From contig DASWVC010000239.1 of NCBI GenBank assembly GCA_036401335.1, positions 1 to 11,304 on the forward strand: a DNA stretch of 11,304 nucleotides, written 5' to 3'. The notes under the pieces were generated by a model. It saw only the letters and a list, made by a program, of their open reading frames with translations. It searched no databases and was not told the DNA's origin. This document shows positions 6,737 to 11,304 of the stretch, in pieces. The number at the start of each line of letters is the position of its first letter. Position 1 is the stretch's first letter. The stretch comes from DASWVC01 sp036401335 (GTDB taxonomy: Bacteria; Verrucomicrobiota; Verrucomicrobiia; Chthoniobacterales; JAFAMB01). Position numbers and translations under genes: made by a program.

Positions 6737-6775
6737 ACCCCGATACCCCGGTCGGCGAGGGACCGCCGCCCCTAC
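6737..6775 (-). repeat. REP-like hairpin element, copy 9 (long form)
   Basis: The stem GGTCGGCG (6750-6757) pairs with CGCCGCCC (6764-6771) with one mismatch, around loop AGGGAC. It is the inverted partner of copy 3 (3374-3412), with 37 of 39 bases identical. It is separated from copy 8 by only two bases. Confidence 0.75.
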
Positions 6776-6851
6776 CTAACCGCCGCACGACCTCGCCACC
6801 ACCCCCAACCCCCTTACCTTAGTGCCATTGCGCCGACACCACGTTACCCCC

Positions 6852-7478
6852 TCACCCTCTTCCACCCCGTTGCTTCCAGGCCGGATGTTCGCGGACCTGT
6901 TCCAGCGCTTGTCGCAACAGGGTTTTTCCCGGCTCAATCCGATGCCAGGGCGAAGCTCCCGAGGGGTGTGGCAATGGCACCAATTCGAAGTGATGCCCCC
7001 AACGTTCGGCGGGGATGATGCGGCCAATGACATCGTTCAGGGGCGGCACGGGCCGTAGAAATTGGCCGATGGCGAGTTTGCCGACGCACAACACCAACTC
7101 CGGCCGCAGCAACGCGAATTCGGCGGCCATCCAAGTGGAACAGTTGGCTACCTCCTCCCGGTTTGGCACGCGGTCACCCCCGTGCGGCGCAACCCGTCCC
7201 GGGAAACACCGGCAAACCGCCCCCATGTAAACCGTTTCCCGAAAAGTTTCCTCATTTGCGCCTAACACTTGCTGGAACCAGCCGAACATCGTTTTTCCCG
7301 CGGTCCAGGCGAAGGGGCGTCGCAACAATGGTTCCTTGATGCCGGGAGCTTGCCCGATCAGCATAACCTTGCTTAGCACCGGGCCGCCGGACACGGGGGT
7401 AGACTGCATCTGCGGGCATTTGCGGCAGGTCGCAAGGGCTTGAACGTGTTGATTCAACGATTCTTGCGCGGACATCAT
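6852..7478 (-). CDS. Uracil-DNA glycosylase superfamily protein, probable Fe-S type
   Basis: Members of this superfamily cut uracil or related lesions from DNA at the start of base-excision repair. The 208-residue product has motif 1 as IGQAPG (41-46), followed by RRPFAWTAGKTMF (53-65), and motif 2 as PLPHPSG (168-174). C18 and C21, then C89 and C113, fit the four-cysteine 4Fe-4S pattern of family 4 enzymes, although the last spacing (24) is longer than I recall for that family; C91 is an alternative ligand. Classical family 4 has GE-G/A-PG in motif 1; here glutamine replaces the glutamate. The PFAWTAGKT-type proteins I recall are annotated only as UDG family. Two adjacent ATG codons open the gene (7478 and 7475), and no Shine-Dalgarno is seen. 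It is divergent from accB across 141 bases, which must hold both promoters. Confidence 0.82.
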   Translation of the reverse strand: MMSAQESLNQHVQALATCRKCPQMQSTPVSGGPVLSKVMLIGQAPGIKEPLLRRPFAWTAGKTMFGWFQQVLGANEETFRETVYMGAVCRCFPGRVAPHGGDRVPNREEVANCSTWMAAEFALLRPELVLCVGKLAIGQFLRPVPPLNDVIGRIIPAERWGHHFELVPLPHPSGASPWHRIEPGKTLLRQALEQVREHPAWKQRGGRG

Positions 7479-7619
7479 AGGAAAAGTTTACAATCGGGTC
7501 CTGACCATTCCATTCAGCGTCAGCGGAAGGCCCGCAAAAGCCGTCTCCTGCGTGGGCGGACCCCCGGCAACAACTACTTGCGCGATCTCCAGCCCGCAGC
7601 CTAACATGCAAGTTCATCC

Positions 7620-8096
7620 ATGCCAGGAGACGACCCTTTGGAACTTAAAGACATCAAAGCCATCATCGATCTGATGAAAAAAAACGAGCTCGCAGTCTTT
7701 AAGCTCGAGAAGGAAGGTTTCAAACTTGAACTGGAAGCCCATCGTCCGGTGGGTTCCATCCCGGTGACCGGAGTTGCTTCGGGTCCGGTTGGTCCGGTGG
7801 CCACGACGTCAACGGTGGTAACCTCCATTCCGGCGGTGGTAACGCCTGAGGTTAAGGTGCAGCTGAAGGAAATTGTCTCGCCCATGGTGGGAACCTTCTA
7901 CCGCGCTCCCTCGCCGGATTCGGCTCCGTACGTGCAAGTGGGACAAGAGGTCACTGAGGAGAGCGTGGTTTGCATCATTGAAGCAATGAAGGTGATGAAT
8001 GAGATCAAGGCGGAAGTCCGCGGCCTGGTGGTGGAGACCTTGGTGGAAAACGGCACCCCGGTGCAGTTTGGGCAACCTTTGTTTCGCTTGAAGTAG
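7620..8096 (+). CDS. accB: Biotin carboxyl carrier protein of acetyl-CoA carboxylase
   Basis: AccB carries biotin between the carboxylase (AccC) and carboxyltransferase (AccA/AccD) sites in the first committed step of fatty-acid synthesis. The 158-residue protein has the usual three parts: an N-terminal helical segment (about 8-40), a flexible Pro/Val/Thr-rich linker (about 42-78) and a C-terminal biotinyl domain (about 84-158). The biotin attachment motif EAMKVMNEI (121-129) puts the modified lysine at K124, and SPMVGTFYRAPSPD (87-100) is the typical thumb region. The ATG at 7620 lacks a Shine-Dalgarno, but the family N-terminus begins right after it. accC starts 7 bases after its stop, so the two are almost certainly one operon. 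It is divergent from the UDG-like gene. Confidence 0.95.
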   Translation: MPGDDPLELKDIKAIIDLMKKNELAVFKLEKEGFKLELEAHRPVGSIPVTGVASGPVGPVATTSTVVTSIPAVVTPEVKVQLKEIVSPMVGTFYRAPSPDSAPYVQVGQEVTEESVVCIIEAMKVMNEIKAEVRGLVVETLVENGTPVQFGQPLFRLK

Positions 8097-8103
8097 CCTT
8101 CCT

Positions 8104-9465
8104 GTGTTTAACAAAGTTCTTATTGCCAACCGCGGCGAGATTGCCCTTCGCATCATCCGCGCTTGCAAAGAATTGGGCATTGCGACCGTGGCCGTTTATT
8201 CAGAGGCCGACATTGATTCGTTGCACGTGCAATTGGCGGACGAAGCCGTTTGCATTGGCCGCCCCCCGAGCTCCGAGAGTTACCTCAAGATCGACCGGAT
8301 CATCAGCGCGGCGGAAATCACCGACGTCGACGCCATCCATCCCGGGTACGGTTTTCTGGCCGAGAACGCGCATTTCGCAGACGTTTGTGCAAGCTGCAAC
8401 ATCCGCTTCATCGGGCCGTCCGCGGCAGCCATTCGGGCCATGGGCGATAAAAATGCCGCACGCGACCAGGCCATCAAGGCCGGTGTGCCGGTGTCATCCG
8501 GCAGCGACGGCGTCGTGCAGTCGGAACAGGAAGCACTGCGAATCGCCAAGAAGATCGGCTACCCGGTGATGATCAAGGCAACGGCCGGAGGCGGCGGCCG
8601 CGGCATGCGCCCCGCCCATAACGAAGTCAGCCTCGTCCAGGGGTTTCACGCCGCCGGGGCGGAGGCGGAAAAAGCGTTTGGAAACGGCAGCGTTTACATC
8701 GAAAAACTGATCGAACGGCCCCACCACATTGAATTCCAGATCATCGGCGACAGCCATGGCCGGATCATCCATCTCGGAGAACGGGATTGTTCGATCCAGC
8801 GGCGTAACCAGAAGATCGTCGAGGAATGCCCGTCGCCGTTGATGACGCCGGAACTGCGGCAAAAAATGGGCCAGGCGTCGATCAAACTGGCTGAGGCTGT
8901 CGGGTATGAAAATGCCGGGACCATCGAGTACCTCGTGGATGACGCGGGCAATTACTATTTCATGGAGATGAACACACGCATCCAGGTCGAACACCCGGTC
9001 ACGGAAGAAGCTTACGGGTGCGACCTCGTCAAAGAGCAGATCCTGATCGCAACCGGCGAAAAACTTTCCGAGCACGTCGCGTCGGCCACGCTGCGGAGCC
9101 ATGCCATCGAATGCCGCATCAACGCAGAGAACCCGGCCCGGGGCTTTCAGCCGTCGCCCGGGATGATCGACTTGTATTATGCGCCGGGTGGACGCGGCGT
9201 GCGGGTTGATTCCCATGCTTACGCCAAATACACAATCCCGTCGCATTACGACTCAATGATCGCAAAACTGATCAGCGTCGGTTCAACCCGCCTGACGGCG
9301 ATTCGGCGCATGTCCCGGGCTTTAAGTGAATACCTGATTACAGGGGTTCACACCACCATCTCGTTTCAGGCCCAAATCATGCAAAACGGAGATTTTCAAC
9401 TCGGCAAGTTCGACACCAGCTTCGTGGAACGGATGCTGGCGCCGAGAACGCTCAGCCCGAAGTAA
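8104..9465 (+). CDS. accC: Biotin carboxylase subunit of acetyl-CoA carboxylase
   Basis: This ATP-grasp enzyme carboxylates the biotin on AccB with bicarbonate and ATP. The 453-residue product follows the E. coli enzyme almost number for number: K116 in GDKNAAR, K158 in VMIKAT, the glycine loop GGGGRGM (162-168), HHIEFQ (207-212), K237, and the catalytic block EMNTRIQVEHPVTE (288-301) with E288, N290, R292 and E296. R338 in the ECRIN motif is also kept. Start is GTG at 8104, seven bases after accB; FNKVLIANRGEIA is the standard N-terminus. Nothing is missing or unusual. A 90-base gap follows before thiE, so thiE may be read in the same transcript or have its own promoter. Confidence 0.97.
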   Translation: MFNKVLIANRGEIALRIIRACKELGIATVAVYSEADIDSLHVQLADEAVCIGRPPSSESYLKIDRIISAAEITDVDAIHPGYGFLAENAHFADVCASCNIRFIGPSAAAIRAMGDKNAARDQAIKAGVPVSSGSDGVVQSEQEALRIAKKIGYPVMIKATAGGGGRGMRPAHNEVSLVQGFHAAGAEAEKAFGNGSVYIEKLIERPHHIEFQIIGDSHGRIIHLGERDCSIQRRNQKIVEECPSPLMTPELRQKMGQASIKLAEAVGYENAGTIEYLVDDAGNYYFMEMNTRIQVEHPVTEEAYGCDLVKEQILIATGEKLSEHVASATLRSHAIECRINAENPARGFQPSPGMIDLYYAPGGRGVRVDSHAYAKYTIPSHYDSMIAKLISVGSTRLTAIRRMSRALSEYLITGVHTTISFQAQIMQNGDFQLGKFDTSFVERMLAPRTLSPK

Positions 9466-9512
9466 GCCGCCGTTCCCGTGCCGGTATCGATCAGCGGCCT
9501 CGTCGCGGCGAT

Positions 9513-9531
9513 GCCTGGTTGCGCCCCAGGC
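9513..9531 (+). other. Hairpin ahead of thiE
   Basis: GCCTGG (9513-9518) pairs perfectly with CCAGGC (9526-9531) around a 7-base loop, 24 bases before the thiE ATG. There is no T-run. It could affect thiE translation or accC mRNA stability. No thi-box (TPP riboswitch) CTGAGA core is found in the spacer. Confidence 0.4.
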
Positions 9532-9555
9532 GGTTCTGCCGTTGGATAGCGGGCG

Positions 9556-10200
9556 ATGAACCTTGAATCCCGCTTGCTTTACGCCCTGGTCGACCTCGGT
9601 TACGTGAAACCGGCCCGGGCCGTCGACGTGACCCGGCAGTTGATCGACGGCGGCGCGGACCTGATCCAAGTGCGGGCCAAAAATACCCCCAAAACCGAGA
9701 TCGCAGCCCTGGCCAAAGAGTTGCATGCCGTCACCCACCCAGCCCAGGTGCCCCTTATCTTGAACGATTACCCAGACCTGCTTGCAGAGGTGGCCGCCGA
9801 AGGCTGCCACATCGGCCAGGGTGACGGCACGGTCGAATCCGCGCGCCGCGTTGCCGGACGTGCCTGCATCGTCGGTAAGTCCACTCATTCCATCGACCAG
9901 GCCATAATTGCCTTCAATGAAGGCGCGGATTACCTCGGGTTCGGCCCGCTCTTTGCCACGCCGACCAAACCGGATGCGAAACCGGTTGGCTTGACGGACG
10001 TGAAAACGGTTTACCGCACCGTTGCCCTTCCCATCTACTGCATCGGCGGCATTAAACTGTCGAACCTGCCCGAAGTTCTGGAGGCCGGCGTGGAACGCGC
10101 CTGCATCGTCTCCGATCTTCTCCAAGCCCCGGACATCACCGAAAAGACCCGCCGCGTGAAAGCGCTCCTGACCCGCCGGCCACACGGTCAGGCGAAGTAA
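9556..10200 (+). CDS. thiE: Thiamine phosphate synthase
   Basis: ThiE joins the thiazole phosphate and HMP pyrophosphate to make thiamine monophosphate. The 214-residue TIM barrel has the family landmarks: QVRAK (38-42) for the QxRxK pyrimidine/phosphate site, N70-D71, HIGQGD (85-90), GKSTHS (107-112), GFGPLFATPTK (128-138) and CIGGI (162-166). R40, K42, N70, D71, D90, T135, T137 and K138 match positions known to bind substrate or magnesium in Bacillus ThiE. The ATG at 9556 has a possible weak GGA Shine-Dalgarno 9 bases upstream. No other thiamine gene lies in the window and no TPP riboswitch is visible, so control by thiamine is not evident. A TenI-like role is less likely because all the ThiE residues named above are present. 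pfkB follows after 33 bases. Confidence 0.92.
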   Translation: MNLESRLLYALVDLGYVKPARAVDVTRQLIDGGADLIQVRAKNTPKTEIAALAKELHAVTHPAQVPLILNDYPDLLAEVAAEGCHIGQGDGTVESARRVAGRACIVGKSTHSIDQAIIAFNEGADYLGFGPLFATPTKPDAKPVGLTDVKTVYRTVALPIYCIGGIKLSNLPEVLEAGVERACIVSDLLQAPDITEKTRRVKALLTRRPHGQAK

Positions 10201-10233
10201 ACACCTGAAACCATCGAAAGCACCCATCCCGCC

Positions 10234-11145
10234 ATGCCCGTTCTGATCGTCGGTTCAATCGCCATTGATGACATTCGCACTCCCACCGAAGCGCACCCTG
10301 ACTTGCTCGGCGGCTCGGCGTCGTATGCCTCCTTAAGCGCCAGTTATTTCGCCCCGGTCAACCTCGTCGGCATCGTCGGGACCGATTTTCCGCAGCGTTA
10401 CCTTGAACTATTCGGCGCCCATCAAATCGACCTGCAGGGCGTGGAGGTTGCCGAAGGCAAAACCTTCCGGTGGACCGGCGAATATGAGGCTGACATGAAC
10501 AAGCGGCAAACCTTGGAGGTCGCCCTCAACGTCTTTGAAACGTTCCGACCAACCCTGCCCTCCGCCTACCTGGACACGCCGATGGTTTTGCTCGGCAACA
10601 TCAGCCCCGACCTCCAAACCCATGTCCTTGACCAAATGCACGCTCCACAGTTCGTGGTTGCCGACACGATGGACCTCTGGATCATGACGGCCCGGCCTGA
10701 ACTCATGAACCTCCTGCCCCGTGTCGACCTCCTGGTGCTGAACGACGGCGAGGCCCGGCAGCTAACCGGTGAAGAGAACCTGATTCGGGCCGGCCGCGCC
10801 ATCCTCGACTGCGGCCCGAAATACGTGGCGATCAAGAAAGGGGAGCACGGCTGCGTGCTGATGTCGCCCGGCGAATTTTTCAGCTGCGGCGCTCACCCGC
10901 TTGAGGCCGTGGTGGACCCGACGGGTGCCGGCGATACTTTTGCCGGAGGGCTGGTTGGTTTCCTGGCAGGACAAAAACCCGCCCAGGTCACGTTCGTTGA
11001 CCTTAAACGCGCGGTCGTGCACGGCAGTTTGATGGCGAGCTTCAGCGTCGAATCGTTCAGCGTCGACGCCATTACCCGGCTTTCACCAAAAGAGATCCAG
11101 GCCCGCTACCAATCGTTTGTCGCCATGAGTCACTTTGACGCGTAA
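10234..11145 (+). CDS. PfkB/ribokinase-family kinase, substrate unknown
   Basis: PfkB-family enzymes phosphorylate sugars or nucleosides with ATP. The 303-residue protein has LGGSASYAS (25-33) as the first PfkB signature and DPTGAGDTFAGG (228-239) as the second, with D234 as the catalytic base and the anion hole formed by the preceding GAG. LVLNDGEARQLTG (167-179) and GPKYVAIKKGEHG (194-206) are typical of the nucleotide half. FRWTGEYEADMNKRQTL (78-94) and ADTMDLWI (143-150) belong to a conserved subgroup that I recall in many bacterial phyla as plain PfkB carbohydrate kinase; its substrate is not known to me. It is probably co-transcribed with thiE, but this is not proof of a thiamine role: hydroxymethylpyrimidine kinase (ThiD) is a different branch of the superfamily and its motifs are absent. 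It converges on the next gene with 15 bases between stops. Confidence 0.88.
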   Translation: MPVLIVGSIAIDDIRTPTEAHPDLLGGSASYASLSASYFAPVNLVGIVGTDFPQRYLELFGAHQIDLQGVEVAEGKTFRWTGEYEADMNKRQTLEVALNVFETFRPTLPSAYLDTPMVLLGNISPDLQTHVLDQMHAPQFVVADTMDLWIMTARPELMNLLPRVDLLVLNDGEARQLTGEENLIRAGRAILDCGPKYVAIKKGEHGCVLMSPGEFFSCGAHPLEAVVDPTGAGDTFAGGLVGFLAGQKPAQVTFVDLKRAVVHGSLMASFSVESFSVDAITRLSPKEIQARYQSFVAMSHFDA

Positions 11146-11160
11146 ACAAGGTCGTGTGCT

Positions 11161-11304
11161 TCAAAGGGTGGCGAGGACATCCAGCGTCCGGTCAATTTCC
11201 TCTTCGGTGTTGTAATGGACAAACCCGAGCCGAACGATGCCGCCGGAATCCGCGAGGTGCAGGCGTTCAATCAGGTCAACGGCATAACAATCTCCGGACC
11301 AGAC
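11161..11304 (-). CDS. Cysteine-desulfurase-like class V aminotransferase, C-terminal part
   Basis: Only the last 47 codons and the TGA stop are inside the window; the gene continues past the right edge. The translated end reads VWSGDCYAVDLIERL, then GGIVRLGFVHYNTEEEID, which is the usual C-terminus of the PLP-dependent SufS/NifS-like proteins annotated as cysteine desulfurase-like. The active-site lysine and cysteine regions are outside, so activity cannot be judged. It is convergent with the PfkB kinase gene. Confidence 0.75.
   Translation of the reverse strand, partial: VWSGDCYAVDLIERLHLADSGGIVRLGFVHYNTEEEIDRTLDVLATL

Larger units (their letters stand above)
6539..6851. other. Repeat-rich spacer without a gene
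   Basis: This 313-base gap between two minus-strand genes shows no convincing coding frame. It holds three minus-oriented hairpin elements (6656-6684, 6705-6734, 6737-6775) and then a C-rich, G-poor stretch near 6785-6850 with no visible structure. The last about 60 bases ahead of the dehydrogenase start (6539-6600) must contain its promoter unless it is read through from the UDG-like gene; I cannot place -35 and -10 boxes with confidence. Confidence 0.6.

Noticed and set aside
5498..6775. CRISPR array
   Set aside because: The repeats are irregularly spaced, vary in sequence, occur in both orientations and lie in separate spacers; no cas gene is present.
6518..7018. Plus-strand frame of about 166 codons across the repeat spacer
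   Set aside because: It runs through hairpin repeats and the 3' part of the UDG-like gene on the other strand; its Pro/Arg-rich translation has no domain signature.
9466..9555. TPP riboswitch before thiE
   Set aside because: No CTGAGA thi-box core or matching second half is visible in the 90-base spacer.
1..11304. A new multi-gene defence or mobile system
   Set aside because: Every gene belongs to a recognised metabolic, translation or repair family; no effector, nuclease-helicase, toxin-antitoxin or recombinase gene was seen.

Overview
The window looks like ordinary chromosome from a moderately GC-rich bacterium, most likely in the Planctomycetota-Verrucomicrobiota group and probably Verrucomicrobiota. 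That placement is an inference from protein style: the leucyl-tRNA synthetase has a long insertion ahead of its NWCP motif and lacks zinc-type cysteines there, the dihydropteroate synthase is of an NLNDDS type, and Shine-Dalgarno sequences are weak or absent before most genes. There is no transposase, integrase, phage gene, CRISPR array, tRNA or rRNA.

Layout from left to right. Positions 1-84 hold the end of a repeat-rich spacer. rdgB (nucleotide-pool sanitation, minus strand) is divergent from leuS (leucyl-tRNA synthetase, plus strand). A 244-base spacer with repeats leads to a PHP-family histidinol-phosphatase (hisJ-like, GTG start). An AT-rich spacer carrying a short TGGCAT-type repeat leads to folP (dihydropteroate synthase). 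folP converges on a minus-strand short-chain dehydrogenase across a spacer full of hairpin repeats. Another repeat-filled spacer of 313 bases separates this gene from a minus-strand uracil-DNA glycosylase-like gene. That gene is divergent from a plus-strand run accB-accC-thiE-pfkB: the two acetyl-CoA carboxylase subunits for biotin carrier and biotin carboxylase, thiamine phosphate synthase, and a PfkB-family sugar kinase of unknown substrate. The right edge cuts a minus-strand cysteine-desulfurase-like aminotransferase gene, of which only the last 47 codons are present.

The genes are mostly housekeeping: translation, nucleotide quality control, DNA repair, fatty-acid, folate and thiamine synthesis. 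They do not form one pathway. Only accB-accC (7-base gap) and probably thiE-pfkB (33-base gap) look co-transcribed.

The most unusual content is non-coding. At least eight copies of a REP-like element lie in the spacers between positions 1 and 6775. They share a GGTAGGG entry and a GTCCC-type loop, but their stems differ and compensate (GCTTG with CAAGC in some copies, GGCG with CGCC in others). One copy supplies the stop codon of folP. None is seen from accB onward. A second, unrelated AT-rich repeat built on ATTCGTGGCATTCTT precedes folP. Among the proteins, the DHPS has substitutions at normally conserved pterin and sulfonamide-site positions, the dehydrogenase has a Y-x6-K active-site spacing, and the UDG-like protein has a GQAPG motif. 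These are the points most worth checking. I did not find a convincing new multi-gene system.
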